Positions 28,519 through 37,840 are shown, numbered from the stretch's first letter. The stretch: DNA of 64,000 nucleotides from Kitasatospora sp. GAS204B (GCF_029892155.1 NZ_JARZAG010000013.1:169573-233572), one strand, 5' to 3'. Numbers and translations: made by a program. The notes: generated from the letters alone by a model not told the origin.

Positions 28519-29394
28519 CTACTTCGACTCGACCGCGTGGCCGCCGAACTGGTTGCGCAGCGCCGCGATCATCTTCATCTGCGGCGAGTCCTCCTGGCGG
28601 GAGGCGAAACGGGCGAAGAGCGAGGCGGTGATGGTCGGCAGCGGCACCGCGTTGTCGATCGCGGCCTCCACCGTCCAGCGGCCCTCGCCGGAGTCCGCCG
28701 CGTAGCCGCGCAGCTTGTCCAGGTGCTCGTCGCCGTCCAGCGCGCGCACCGCGAGGTCGAGCAGCCAGGACTTGATCACGGTGCCCTCCTGCCAGCTGCG
28801 GAAGACCTCGCGCACGTCGGTGACCTCGTCGACGGCCTCCAGCAGCTCCCAGCCCTCGGCGAAGGCCTGCATCATCGCGTACTCGATGCCGTTGTGGACC
28901 ATCTTGGCGAAGTGGCCGGCGCCGACCTTGCCGGCGTGCACCGAGCCGAACTCGCCCTCCGGCTTGAGCGCGTCGAAGATCGGCTGCACCTTGAACACGT
29001 GCTCGGCGCCGCCGCCGTACATCAGCGCGTAGCCGTTCTGCAGGCCCCAGACGCCGCCGGAGACGCCGCAGTCCACGAAGCCGATGCCCTTGGCGGCCAG
29101 CAGCTCGGCGTGCGCGATGTCGTCGGTCCAGCGCGAGTTGCCGCCGTCCACCACCACGTCGCCAGGGGCGAGCAGGTCGGCCAGCTCCTCGATCGTCGCC
29201 TGGGTCGCGGCGCCGGCGGGGACCATCACCCAGACCACACGCGGGCCCTGGAGCTTGTCGACCAGCTCCGGGAGGCTCGCGACGTCGGCGAGGTCGGGGT
29301 TGCGGTCGTAGCCGATGACGGTGTGGCCGGCGGCGCGGATGCGCTCGCGCATGTTGCCGCCCATCTTGCCGAGACCGATGAGGCCGAGCTCCAT
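28519..29394 (-). CDS. gnd: 6-phosphogluconate dehydrogenase, decarboxylating (short form)
   Basis: This 291-residue protein is the short YqeC/GntZ-type 6PGDH, about 180 residues shorter than the E. coli form. The Rossmann motif is GLIGLGKMGGNM; DGGNSRW, DCGVSGGVWG and KMVHNGIEYAMMQAFAEG are the substrate and catalytic motifs, including the catalytic lysine and glutamate. It oxidises 6-phosphogluconate to ribulose 5-phosphate in the pentose phosphate pathway. Its insertion between dnaN and recF is characteristic of streptomycetes. It starts 141 bases after dnaN. Confidence 0.94.
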   Translation of the reverse strand: MELGLIGLGKMGGNMRERIRAAGHTVIGYDRNPDLADVASLPELVDKLQGPRVVWVMVPAGAATQATIEELADLLAPGDVVVDGGNSRWTDDIAHAELLAAKGIGFVDCGVSGGVWGLQNGYALMYGGGAEHVFKVQPIFDALKPEGEFGSVHAGKVGAGHFAKMVHNGIEYAMMQAFAEGWELLEAVDEVTDVREVFRSWQEGTVIKSWLLDLAVRALDGDEHLDKLRGYAADSGEGRWTVEAAIDNAVPLPTITASLFARFASRQEDSPQMKMIAALRNQFGGHAVESK

Positions 29395-29535
29395 GACAAG
29401 TCCTTACCTGGGATGTCCTGCCTGACGGCGGCGCCGTTGCCGCGACACAAGAGCCTACGCCGCAGGGGTGTCCACAGACTGTGGACGGTCCGTGGACACC
29501 CGTACGTTGTCAGGTCACCGCGCTATGAGGCGGTG

Positions 29536-30666
29536 TCAGCCCGACAGCCGGACCGGCATGATCAGGTACTGGTAGGCCTCGTCGACCTCGGCGTCCAGCG
29601 CGGCCTTGCCCTTGAGCAGGGCCGGCTTGGTGGCCGTGGTGAAGCAGAGGTTGGCGTACGGGGAGTCGATGGCCTTGAGGCCCTCCTCCAGGTAGCCGGG
29701 GTTGAAGGCGATCGAGATGTCGTCGCCCTCGAGGTCCGCGTCGATCCGCTCGGTGGCCTGGGCGTCGTCGCCCGAGCCGGCCTCCAGGGTCAGCACGCCC
29801 TGCTCGAAGCTGAGCCGCACCGGGGTGTTGCGCTCGGCCACCAGCGAGACGCGCTTGAGCGCCTCCAGGAACGGCTGGGTCTGCACCGAGGCCTCGGCGC
29901 TGAACTCGGTCGGGAAGAGGCTGCGGAACTTCGGGAACTCGCCCTCCAGCAGGCGGGTGGTGGTGCGCCGCCCGGCCCCCTCGAAGCCGACCAGGCCCTC
30001 GCCCGCGCCGCCCGAGGAGAGCGCGATCGAGACCGTGTCGCCGCTGCCCAGGGACTTGGCGATGTCCTGCAGGGTGCGGGCCGGGACCAGCGCGACCGCC
30101 GAGATGTCCGGCTGCTCGGGCTTCCAGAGCAGCTCGCGGACGGCGAAGCGGTAGCGGTCGGTGGCGGCCAGGGTGATCTTGTCGCCCTCGATCTCCACCC
30201 GGACACCGGTGAGCACCGGCAGCGTGTCGTCGCGGCCGGCGGCCACCGCGGCCTGGCTGACGGCCGAGGCGAAGACCTCGCCGGAGACCGTGCCGGTGGC
30301 GGTGGGCATCTGAGGCAGCGACGGGTACTCGTCCACCGGCAGGGTGGGGAGCGTGAAGCGCGAACTGCCGCAGACCACGGTGACCCGCTGGCCGTCGGTG
30401 GAGATCTCCACAGGCCTGTTGGGAAGGTTGCGGGCGATGTCGTTGAGCAGCCGGCCCGAGACCAGCACGGTGCCCGACTCCTCGACATCCGCCTCCAGCT
30501 CGACCCGGGCCGAGACCTCGTAGTCGAAGCCGGACAGCGCCAGGCTGCCGTCCTGGGCGGTCAGCAGCAGGCCGGCGAGCACCGGCACCGGCGGCCGCGC
30601 CGGGAGGCTGCGAGCAGCCCAGGCCACCGCCTCCGCGAGGACGTCACGCTCCACCCGGAACTTCAC
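29536..30666 (-). CDS. dnaN: DNA polymerase III beta subunit (sliding clamp)
   Basis: This 376-residue protein (MKFRVERDVLAEAVAWAARS...) is a three-domain beta clamp with the usual FDYEVSARV, LPTLPVDEYPSLP and DRYRFAVREL segments and the C-terminal YLIMPVRLSG that closes the third domain. It encircles DNA and tethers the replicative polymerase. The clamp gene faces away from oriC on the minus strand, as dnaA does, and lies directly beside the DnaA-box region. Confidence 0.97.
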   Translation of the reverse strand: MKFRVERDVLAEAVAWAARSLPARPPVPVLAGLLLTAQDGSLALSGFDYEVSARVELEADVEESGTVLVSGRLLNDIARNLPNRPVEISTDGQRVTVVCGSSRFTLPTLPVDEYPSLPQMPTATGTVSGEVFASAVSQAAVAAGRDDTLPVLTGVRVEIEGDKITLAATDRYRFAVRELLWKPEQPDISAVALVPARTLQDIAKSLGSGDTVSIALSSGGAGEGLVGFEGAGRRTTTRLLEGEFPKFRSLFPTEFSAEASVQTQPFLEALKRVSLVAERNTPVRLSFEQGVLTLEAGSGDDAQATERIDADLEGDDISIAFNPGYLEEGLKAIDSPYANLCFTTATKPALLKGKAALDAEVDEAYQYLIMPVRLSG

Positions 30667-31597
30667 CGGTCACCGCCTCCTGGGTCTGCAGTCGTGTGCA
30701 GCTCTTGATCGTCATCTGGCATCTGGCGAGCACCGGGACCGCGGGTCGAGCCCACTGCGGCTCCAGGTGCCGAAGGACAGTCTGACGTACTCCGCCGACA
30801 GACGGGGCAGACGGGCGGAAGCCAGCCGAACGGATGTCGGGCCGGCTTGTCCACAGATTTCGGGCCACCCCGCTGTTGAGCGAATCCAGGGGTCTCTAGG
30901 TGTAGTGGTAGTAGTAGGGCCTGTGGAAACCGTGGATAACCTCGTTTCCGCAGGTCAGGCCCACTTTTTTGTCCACACTGGGTGTGGACCGGTGCAGTGG
31001 ATAACCAGGTGCCGCTGTGGACAGCGGAGCGTTACTCACAGGCCACCGTGCGTATCCACAGGTTTTCCCCAGCGTCGTCCCCAGATTCTCGCCCGGTTAT
31101 CCACGAGCTCCGGTCAACTTCTCGTGACGCCTTTCACACCGGGCGATGAACAGGGCCCGTCCGTTGTCGAACAGTGGATAGAGCTGTGGAGAAGCTGGGG
31201 ATAATCGGCCGTTCCCTGGGGACGGGCAGTGGACAACCTCCGGCGCCAACTGACGGCCCGCCAACTGTCCACACCCTGTGGATAACTGTTGTGCACAAGT
31301 CCACAGGGTGCTGACCTGCGGCGGAGAGCGTAGCGGCACAGCCGCTGTGGAGGAATTCGGGATAACTCGGCGATCCCCATGCTGTGGACGGGGGAAAACA
31401 CCCGTCACTGTGGACAACACTCGCTCGGGCCCACTCTGTTCGAATCGATGCTCAGATGTGCGAGAGGGCCTGGCGCTTGGCGGATCGTCAGCTGACCGGA
31501 GCCTTCCCCGGCCGATCCAGGTTCACACCACTGCGGAGACGACGAAGGGGGCTGCGACTCGGGTGAGTCGCAGCCCCCTTCAAAAGCCCTGCCAGGC
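30667..31597. other. oriC: chromosomal replication origin oriC
   Basis: The 931-base dnaN-dnaA gap is packed with DnaA boxes from about 30847 to 31417 in both orientations. Exact TTGTCCACA occurs at 30847, 30969 and 31409 (reverse), TTATCCACA at 31277 (reverse), CTGTCCACA at 31016 (reverse) and 31265, and TTCTCCACA at 31185 (reverse). TCCTCCACA (31346, reverse) and CCGTCCACA (31383, reverse) also fit the Streptomyces consensus. About ten more sites differ by one or two bases. Nothing outside the gap matches this density. There is no AT-rich repeat like the E. coli 13-mers, which is typical of high-GC origins. Confidence 0.97.
31544..31581 (-). terminator. dnaA terminator
   Basis: GAAGGGGGCTGCGACTC and its exact complement flank a GGGT loop, 17 bases beyond the dnaA stop. 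It would protect oriC from read-through of dnaA. Confidence 0.9.
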
Positions 31598-33622
31598 CTA
31601 GCTCTTGATCCGGTTGGTCAGCTCGGTGACCTGGTTGTAGAGCGAGCGCCGCTCGGCCATCAGGGAGCGGATCTTGCGGTCCGCGTGCATCACCGTGGTG
31701 TGGTCACGGCCGCCGAACTGGGCGCCGATCTTGGGCAGCGAGAGGTCGGTGAGCTCGCGGCAGAGGTACATGGCGATCTGACGGGCCGTCGCCAGCACTC
31801 GGCTGCGCGAGGACCCGCAGAGGTCCTCCACGGTGAGCCCGAAATAGGCGGCCGTCTGCTGCATGATGACCTGCGCCGTGATCTCCGGCCCCGCGTCCTC
31901 GTCGCCGCCCGGGATCAGGTCCTTGAGGACGATGCCGGCCAGCTCCAGGTCGACCGGCGAGCGGTTGAGGTTGGCGAAGGCGGTCACCCGGATCAGCGCG
32001 CCCTCCAGCTCCCGGATGTTCCGGGTGATCCGGGAAGCGATGAACTCCAGCACGTCGGCCGGGGCGTTGAGCCGCTCCTGGATCGCCTTCTTGCGCAGGA
32101 TTGCGATCCGGGTCTCCAGCTCGGGCGGGGTGACGTCGGTGATCAGCCCCCACTCGAAGCGGTTGCGAAGCCGGTCCTCCAGGGTGATCAGCTGCTTGGG
32201 CGGCCGGTCCGACGAGAGGACGATCTGCTTGTTCGCGTTGTGCAGGGTGTTGAAGGTGTGGAAGAACTCCTCCTGGGTCGACTCCTTGCTCGCCAGGAAC
32301 TGGATGTCGTCGACCAGCAGGATGTCCATGTCCCGGTAGCGCTTGCGGAACGCGTCCGCCTTGCCGTCCCGGATCGAGTTGATGAACTCGTTGGTGAACT
32401 CCTCCGAGCTCACGTACCGCACCCGGGTGCCGGGGAAGAGGCTGCGCGAGTAGTGGCCGATGGCATGCAGCAGGTGGGTCTTGCCGAGGCCGGACTCGCC
32501 GTAGATGAAGAGCGGGTTGTAGGCCTTGGCCGGCGCCTCGGCCACCGCCACCGCCGCGGCGTGCGCGAAGCGGTTGCTGGCGCCGATCACGAAGGTGTCG
32601 AAGAGGTACTTCGGGTTCAACCGGGCGGCCGGCTCGTCCTTGCGCGAGCTGTCCGCCGAGGGCGCGCCGGGCGGGGCCGGCACCCCAGGGACCGGGGTGC
32701 GGTCGGTGACCCGCTCGGGCAGGGCCGGGGACGCGGGGCGGTCCAGCTCGCCGGGCCGGTGGCCCGACGGCTGACCCGGCGGACCCGGGAGGTCCTGGCC
32801 GGGTCCTGGCCGGGCGGCGGGGCGGATGGCCGGCGGCGGCAGGTCGCGGCGCCCGGGCTGGCCGGGGCGCGCGCCGCGCTGGCGCGGCTCCTCGCCGGTG
32901 GAGTCGTAGGCGCCGCCGAACAGGTCGCCCTGGGACGGCTCGCCACCGGGGCCGGGGCCGCCGGTCGGCTGCGGCCGGTTCTCGCTCTCGCGGCTCTCCC
33001 AGTCGCGGTAGCCGCGTTCCTGGTAGGGCTGCGGCGGCCCGGCGGGGTAGTTCTGGCCCGGGTAGCCGCCGTAGTTCGGCTGCTGGGGGTAGGGCTGCTC
33101 CTGGTAGCCGTCGTACGAGGGCTCGGGGTAGGCGTAGCCGTTCTCGTAGGCCTGCTCGCGGTAGCCCGGGGCCGGGTAGTCGTGCGACGGGCGGGGCGCA
33201 CCGGGCCAGCCGGGCTGCTGCTGCGAGTGCTGCTGTTGCGGGTGCTGGGGCTGGGGCTGCTGGGGCTGGTGCGGTTCGGCGGGGCCCGGCTCGGGCTCGG
33301 GCTCGGCCACCGGCTGGGTCGTGGGCTGGGTCGTGGGTACTGGGGTGGGCGGCATGGCGTTGGCATCCACCATCACGGCAATCCGCACCGGGCGGCCGAA
33401 CTGCTGGCTGAGCCCGTCGGTCAGCTGCGGCAGCAGCCGGCCTTCCAGCACTTGCTTGGCCCACTCGTTGGGGGCGGCCAGCAGCGCGGTGTCATGCATC
33501 ATCCACATCGGCTGGGTGCGCTGCACCCACAATTTGTCCTTGTCACCCACCGAGGTGTCGTTGACCAGCCGCTCGACGACCTTCGCCCAGGCCGGGACGA
33601 GGTCGCTGTTGACATCAGCCAC
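31598..33622 (-). CDS. dnaA: chromosomal replication initiator DnaA
   Basis: This 674-residue protein starts at GTG 33622 (MADVNSDLVPAWAKVVERL). Domain I (about 1-90) is followed by an unusually long disordered domain II (about 90-335) rich in Pro, Gln, Gly and Tyr, as in other streptomycetes. The AAA+ domain has GESGLGKTHL (Walker A) and ILLVDDIQFL (Walker B). The C-terminal helix-turn-helix carries FGGRDHTTVMHADRKI, which reads DnaA boxes. The ribosome binding site is weak (GAGAAAG). A DnaA box in the upstream region suggests autoregulation. Confidence 0.97.
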   Translation of the reverse strand: MADVNSDLVPAWAKVVERLVNDTSVGDKDKLWVQRTQPMWMMHDTALLAAPNEWAKQVLEGRLLPQLTDGLSQQFGRPVRIAVMVDANAMPPTPVPTTQPTTQPVAEPEPEPGPAEPHQPQQPQPQHPQQQHSQQQPGWPGAPRPSHDYPAPGYREQAYENGYAYPEPSYDGYQEQPYPQQPNYGGYPGQNYPAGPPQPYQERGYRDWESRESENRPQPTGGPGPGGEPSQGDLFGGAYDSTGEEPRQRGARPGQPGRRDLPPPAIRPAARPGPGQDLPGPPGQPSGHRPGELDRPASPALPERVTDRTPVPGVPAPPGAPSADSSRKDEPAARLNPKYLFDTFVIGASNRFAHAAAVAVAEAPAKAYNPLFIYGESGLGKTHLLHAIGHYSRSLFPGTRVRYVSSEEFTNEFINSIRDGKADAFRKRYRDMDILLVDDIQFLASKESTQEEFFHTFNTLHNANKQIVLSSDRPPKQLITLEDRLRNRFEWGLITDVTPPELETRIAILRKKAIQERLNAPADVLEFIASRITRNIRELEGALIRVTAFANLNRSPVDLELAGIVLKDLIPGGDEDAGPEITAQVIMQQTAAYFGLTVEDLCGSSRSRVLATARQIAMYLCRELTDLSLPKIGAQFGGRDHTTVMHADRKIRSLMAERRSLYNQVTELTNRIKS

Positions 33623-34042
33623 TGGTGCACGCTTTCTCGTTCCCCTGGAGGCAGGGGGTGGTCCTGGTCAGGATCGGAAGGCAGGGCTGGTTCGGATGGA
33701 TGAACAAAACCAGACAAGTCCTGCAACGGTAGTCAGCGGGCAGAGCTGATTCAAGTTGTTGTCCACAGGCTGTGAACATCCTGCCGTAGGGATGCCGGTT
33801 TGACCCCCGGGTCCCGTCCCGCGTACCGTAACCAGGTCGAGTTGTCGATGGCCGCTGCCGCATGTCCGCGGGTCCGCCCCGCTTCCAGAAGGCGCGCAGC
33901 ACGGGCGCCGTGGATTGCCTGGACCCCAGCAGACCTGGGGATTCAGGTCGGATTTCCCAGGTATGAGGGGGAGATCACGCGGCCGCACGGTGACGGCCAA
34001 GCTGCAATTCGTCACCCTACGATTCACCCCAGGAGCCCCCGA
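33623..34042. other. divergent dnaA-rpmH regulatory region
   Basis: This 420-base region contains the leftward dnaA promoter with a long leader and the rightward rpmH promoter. Besides the DnaA box at 33759 I see no other motif or gene. Confidence 0.7.
33759..33767 (+). promoter_or_regulatory. DnaA box upstream of dnaA
   Basis: An exact TTGTCCACA lies 137 bases upstream of the dnaA start. DnaA autoregulates its gene through such a box in Streptomyces. Confidence 0.75.
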
Positions 34043-34180
34043 GTGAGCAAGCGCACCTTCCAGCCGAACAACCGTCGTCGCGCCAAGACCCACGGCTTCC
34101 GGCTGCGGATGCGTACCCGCGCCGGCCGCGCCATCCTGGCGACCCGCCGCGCCAAGGGCCGCACCAACATCTCCGCCTGA
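34043..34180 (+). CDS. rpmH: ribosomal protein bL34
   Basis: The start is GTG 34043 with AGGAG upstream. The 45-residue product (MSKRTFQPNNRRRAKTHGFR...) is a canonical L34, rich in Arg and Lys. It is the first gene of the rightward rpmH-rnpA-yidD-yidC-jag-rsmG group, divergent from dnaA, an arrangement conserved in most bacteria. Confidence 0.97.
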   Translation: MSKRTFQPNNRRRAKTHGFRLRMRTRAGRAILATRRAKGRTNISA

Positions 34181-34199
34181 TCCGCGCAAAGGGTCTGCA

Positions 34200-34625
34200 G
34201 TGCTGCCCTCCGAGAATCGGCTGCGGCGGCGCCAGGACTTCGCGATCGCGGTGAAACGCGGCCGCCGAGCCGGCCGGCCCCTGCTGGTCGTCCATCTCAG
34301 ACGAGAGGACGACCAGGCTGGGCAGGCCGGCGGGTACAGCGACTCCCACCCGCACGTCGCCGAGGGGACTCCCTCGGTGCGTGCGGGTTTCGTCGTGAGC
34401 AAGGCGGTTGGTCCTGCCGTGGTGCGCAATCTGGTGAAGCGTCGCCTGCGTCACTTGGTCCGGGAGCGTCTGGGCCGGTTGCCCGCAGGTAGCCTGATAG
34501 TGGTACGGGCGCTGCCCCCGGCAGCTTCGGCCTCGTACCTGGATCTTGCACATGACCTGGACGCGGCGCTGAAGCGGTTGCTCCGGACGGATCCGGCCTC
34601 TCCGGCAACAGGATCAGGGCGATGA
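34200..34625 (+). CDS. rnpA: ribonuclease P protein component
   Basis: This 141-residue basic protein starts at GTG 34200 (MLPSENRLRRRQDFAIAVKRGRR). It has the RNR motif as VVRNLVKRRLRHL, the conserved RAGFVVSKAVG, and an insertion of about 20 residues before it that is usual in streptomycetes. It binds the RNase P RNA and helps process tRNA 5' ends. Its TGA overlaps the ATG of yidD. Confidence 0.95.
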   Translation: MLPSENRLRRRQDFAIAVKRGRRAGRPLLVVHLRREDDQAGQAGGYSDSHPHVAEGTPSVRAGFVVSKAVGPAVVRNLVKRRLRHLVRERLGRLPAGSLIVVRALPPAASASYLDLAHDLDAALKRLLRTDPASPATGSGR

Positions 34626-35023
34626 AGTACCTGCTGATGGGACTGATCAGGCTCTACCAGTGGACGATCAGTCCGCTGCTCGGACCGGTCTGCCGTTACT
34701 ACCCCTCGTGCTCGCACTATGGCTACGAGGCGGTGCGGACGCACGGTGCGGTGAAAGGCAGTGTGCTGACCGCCTGGCGGATCCTGCGATGCAATCCCTG
34801 GTCGCCCGGTGGGGTGGACCACGTGCCGCCGCGCAAGCGTCCCGTTTGGCACCAGCGCCTGCGTGCCCTGGTGCAGTCAAGGACCGGTAGCGCCGCGAGT
34901 CCGGAGCCGGCTGGCTCCGCGGCCCACGCCCCGGTCACCACAGGCTCGACGGCTGCTGGTCAGACGTCGGTAGGCCCGATGTCCGCAAGCCTGACGACCA
35001 AGCCCAAAGCCCAAGGAGTCTGA
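34622..35023 (+). CDS. yidD: membrane protein insertion efficiency factor YidD
   Basis: This 133-residue protein has the YidD core LLMGLIRLYQWTISPLLGPVCRYYPSCSHYG with the conserved cysteines, and RILRCNPWSPGGVDHVP. The C-terminal 50 residues are a disordered Ala/Ser/Thr-rich extension. It aids insertion of membrane proteins together with YidC, whose gene begins 4 bases on. Its start overlaps the rnpA stop (ATGA). Confidence 0.94.
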   Translation: MKYLLMGLIRLYQWTISPLLGPVCRYYPSCSHYGYEAVRTHGAVKGSVLTAWRILRCNPWSPGGVDHVPPRKRPVWHQRLRALVQSRTGSAASPEPAGSAAHAPVTTGSTAAGQTSVGPMSASLTTKPKAQGV

Positions 35024-35026
35024 CCG

Positions 35027-36202
35027 GTGACCTGGTCCTTCCTGAACCCTCTCTACACCGCGGTGTCCTGGATCATCGTCCAGTTCCACTCGCTCTACAG
35101 CCACATCTTCACCCCCAACGGCGGCTGGGCCTGGGGCCTGGCCATCGCCTCGATGGTGGTGGTGATCCGGATCTGCCTGATCCCGCTCTTCGTGAAGCAG
35201 ATCAAGTCGACCCGGGCCATGCAGGCGATCCAGCCGAAGATGAAGGCCATCCAGGAGCGCTACAAGAACGACCGGCAGCGCCAGTCCGAAGAGATGATGA
35301 AGCTCTACAAGGAGGCGGGCACCAACCCCTTCTCGAGCTGCCTCCCGATCCTGGTGCAGATGCCGTTCTTCACCGCCCTGTACGGGGTGCTGAGCAAGGT
35401 CGCGCACAACCAGCCGATCGGTGTCATCAAGGGCGACGTGCTCGCCAGCGCCCACCAGGCACACATCTTCGGCGCCCCGCTCTCGGCGACCTTCGTCAAC
35501 AGCTCGCAGACGAGCGTCAAGGTCGTCACCGCAGTGATGATCTTGATGATGTCGGCGTCGCAGTTCATCACTCAGCGCCAGCTGATGACCAAGAACATCG
35601 ACCTCTCGGTGAAGACGCCGTTCATGCAGCAGCAGAAGATGCTGATGTACGTCTTCCCGGTGATGTTCGCCGTGATGGGCATCAACTTCCCCGTCGGTGT
35701 GCTGGTCTACTGGCTGACCACCAACGTCTGGTCGATGGGCCAGCAGCTGATCGTGATCCGCAACAACCCGACGCCGGGCAGCCAGGCCTGGGACGAGCGC
35801 CAGGCGCGGCTCAAGGCGGCCGGCCGGCTCAACCCGGACGGCACGGTCATCAAGGGCACCGGCCTGTTCGGCCTCTTCGGCGGTGGCAAGACGGCGGCCG
35901 CGCAGCAGCAGGCGGCGGTGGCCCTCACCGAGTCGGTGCAGGTGCGCCGCCAGCAGCCGCGCCGGCAGACCAAGGCGCAGCGGCAGCACGTGCACGGCGC
36001 TCCGGTGAAGGCCGAGGAGGCCAAGGAGGACGCCCCGCAGGAAGCCGTACCGGTGCAGGAGGACGCGGTGCCCAGCGCGCAGGGCGCGGGCAAGGCGCAG
36101 GCCTCGGGCGGGGCCAAGCGGCCGGCCGCCAAGCAGGGTGGCGGGAGCGCCAAGCGTGGTCCGCAGCAGGGCGGCGGTCAGCGGCCCAAGAAGAAGTCCT
36201 GA
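35027..36202 (+). CDS. yidC: membrane protein insertase YidC
   Basis: This 391-residue protein starts at GTG 35027. It has a YidC/Oxa1 core with the first helix near 20-55, the cytoplasmic loop IKSTRAMQAIQPKMKAIQER containing the conserved groove arginine region, and later helices at about 105-125, 160-180 and 205-235. The last 110 residues are a basic, Gln/Ala/Lys-rich tail (ending RPKKKS) that probably contacts ribosomes. As in other Gram-positives there is no large periplasmic domain. Confidence 0.96.
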   Translation: MTWSFLNPLYTAVSWIIVQFHSLYSHIFTPNGGWAWGLAIASMVVVIRICLIPLFVKQIKSTRAMQAIQPKMKAIQERYKNDRQRQSEEMMKLYKEAGTNPFSSCLPILVQMPFFTALYGVLSKVAHNQPIGVIKGDVLASAHQAHIFGAPLSATFVNSSQTSVKVVTAVMILMMSASQFITQRQLMTKNIDLSVKTPFMQQQKMLMYVFPVMFAVMGINFPVGVLVYWLTTNVWSMGQQLIVIRNNPTPGSQAWDERQARLKAAGRLNPDGTVIKGTGLFGLFGGGKTAAAQQQAAVALTESVQVRRQQPRRQTKAQRQHVHGAPVKAEEAKEDAPQEAVPVQEDAVPSAQGAGKAQASGGAKRPAAKQGGGSAKRGPQQGGGQRPKKKS

Positions 36203-36274
36203 GCCGGCGCCCCACTCTCTGACCCTCGATTTCGGCCCGTAACCGTGGGCCCTGTCTTTGAAGGAGTCCCTCCC

Positions 36275-36814
36275 GTGACGGAAGGCACCACCTCCGCCGT
36301 CGAAGCCGGATCGGGCGCTGCGGCGCAGGAGTCGGCGGACACCCTGGTCGCTCGCCTGGAGCAGGAGGGCGAGATCGCGGCCGACTACCTGGAAGGCCTG
36401 CTGGACATCGCCGACCTGGACGGCGACATCGACATGGACGTGGAGGGCGACCGGGCCCTGGTGTCCATCGTCGGCGACGGCGACGACCGCAGCCTGCAGC
36501 GGCTGGTGGGTCAGGACGGGGAGGTCCTGGAGGCGCTCCAGGAGCTGACCCGGCTGGCGGTGCACCGGGAGACCGGGGAGCGCAGCCGGTTGATGCTGGA
36601 CATCGCGGGCTTCCGGGCGCGCAAGCGTTCCGAGCTGGCGGAGCTGGGCGCGAAGGCCGCGGAGCAGGCCAAGCGCACCGGTGAAGCGGTGAAGCTGCGG
36701 CCGATGACGCCGTTCGAGCGCAAGGTGGTCCACGACGCGGTGGCGGCGGCGGGCCTGCGCAGCGAGTCGGAGGGCGAGGAGCCGCAGCGCTGTGTCGTCG
36801 TCCTGGCGGGCTGA
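36275..36814 (+). CDS. jag: Jag/SpoIIIJ-associated RNA-binding protein (KH + R3H)
   Basis: I choose GTG 36275, with AAGGAG 9 bases upstream. The 179-residue protein has an acidic N-terminus, a KH-like domain (about 70-115, LVGQDGEVLEALQELTRLAV) and a C-terminal R3H domain (MTPFERKVVHDAVA). These single-strand nucleic-acid-binding proteins (KhpB/Jag/EloR) regulate cell elongation in other Gram-positives; the RNA targets are unknown. It is followed by a strong hairpin. Confidence 0.93.
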   Translation: MTEGTTSAVEAGSGAAAQESADTLVARLEQEGEIAADYLEGLLDIADLDGDIDMDVEGDRALVSIVGDGDDRSLQRLVGQDGEVLEALQELTRLAVHRETGERSRLMLDIAGFRARKRSELAELGAKAAEQAKRTGEAVKLRPMTPFERKVVHDAVAAAGLRSESEGEEPQRCVVVLAG

Positions 36815-36850
36815 GGTCCTGGCGGACTGAGGTCCAAGAAAGCGTCCCTC

Positions 36851-36890
36851 GTCGACCCCGTTCGCACATGCTTGTGCGGACGGGGTCGAC
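36851..36890 (+). terminator. terminator after jag
   Basis: GTCGACCCCGTTCGCACA pairs with TGTGCGGACGGGGTCGAC (one mismatch) around a 4-base loop, 36 bases beyond the jag stop. It closes the rpmH-jag transcript before the first parS. Confidence 0.8.
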
Positions 36891-36925
36891 GTTCCTCGGG
36901 GCAGTGGCGTTCCCTCGGAGCAGAC

Positions 36926-36939
36926 GTTTCACGTGAAAC
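36926..36939. promoter_or_regulatory. parS: parS site 1 (upstream of rsmG)
   Basis: Exact GTTTCACGTGAAAC, the ParB-binding palindrome, lies 45 bases before the likely rsmG start. Confidence 0.95.
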
Positions 36940-36984
36940 GGTGGTGTGCGGGGGTCGGTGGAATCGGTGAGCGGAGAGGCTGAG

Positions 36985-37740
36985 ATGGCGACGGAGAGTT
37001 CGGCGGCCGACGGTGCGCCCCAGGGGCTGGCTGAGGCTCCGCCACAGGCACGGGAGATCTTCGGTGAGCGGTTCCCCGCGGCGCAGCGCTATGCGGAGCT
37101 GCTGGCGTCGGCGGGGGTGCAGCGCGGGCTGATCGGGCCGCGGGAGGTGCCCCGGCTCTGGGATCGCCATGTGCTGAACTGCGCGGTGCTCGCCGAGTTG
37201 CTGCCGGCTGGTGCGACGCTCTGCGACGTGGGCTCGGGTGCCGGACTGCCGGGGATCCCGGTGGCGCTGGTGCGTCCGGACGTCTCGGTGACGCTGCTGG
37301 AGCCGCTGCTGCGGCGCACCACCTTCCTGGAGGAGGTGGTGCGGGAGCTGGGGCTGGAGAACGTCACGGTGCTGCGGGGGCGGGCCGAGGAGATGATCGG
37401 GAAGGTCTCGGTGGACATCGTCACGGCGCGGGCGGTGGCGCCGTTGGACCGGCTCGCGGGCTGGGGGCTGCCGCTGCTGCGGCCGTACGGGCAGATGCTG
37501 GCACTGAAGGGGGACACCGCGGAGCAGGAGCTCGCCGACTCGCGCTCCGCGCTGACCAAGCTGGGCGCCGTGGAGTGGTCGGTGATCCCGGTGGGCGAGA
37601 GCGCGCTCGGGGCGGCCACCCGCGTGGTCCAGGTGAAGGTCGGGGAGAGCCCCGGCGGGGTGAAGGCGGCGACCCGGCGGGCCAAGGCGGCCCGGGCGGG
37701 TCGGGCCGAGGCGCGCGGCACCGGGCGCCGCCGGCGCTGA
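36985..37740 (+). CDS. rsmG: 16S rRNA (guanine-N7) methyltransferase RsmG
   Basis: I prefer ATG 36985 because GGAGAGG lies 5 bases upstream; GTG 36967 is a possible alternative. The 251-residue protein is the RsmG/GidB methyltransferase, with GPREVPRLWDRHVLNC, the SAM motif LCDVGSGAGLPGIPVAL, and VDIVTARAVAPLDRL. It methylates G527 of 16S rRNA, and its loss gives low-level streptomycin resistance in streptomycetes. The last 30 residues are a basic Ala/Arg tail. Confidence 0.95.
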   Translation: MATESSAADGAPQGLAEAPPQAREIFGERFPAAQRYAELLASAGVQRGLIGPREVPRLWDRHVLNCAVLAELLPAGATLCDVGSGAGLPGIPVALVRPDVSVTLLEPLLRRTTFLEEVVRELGLENVTVLRGRAEEMIGKVSVDIVTARAVAPLDRLAGWGLPLLRPYGQMLALKGDTAEQELADSRSALTKLGAVEWSVIPVGESALGAATRVVQVKVGESPGGVKAATRRAKAARAGRAEARGTGRRRR

Positions 37741-37756
37741 TCGGCGCGGTCCAGCG

Positions 37757-37787
37757 GGCCCCGGGAGCGCTGTGCGCTCCCGGGGCC
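37757..37787 (+). terminator. rsmG terminator
   Basis: A perfect 14-bp stem (GGCCCCGGGAGCGC with its complement) and TGT loop lie 16 bases after the rsmG stop. Confidence 0.85.
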
Positions 37788-37840
37788 GCTTGCGTTCTCG
37801 GAGTGTCGCACCGTCAGATTTCCGACAATGCGGGCAAGGT

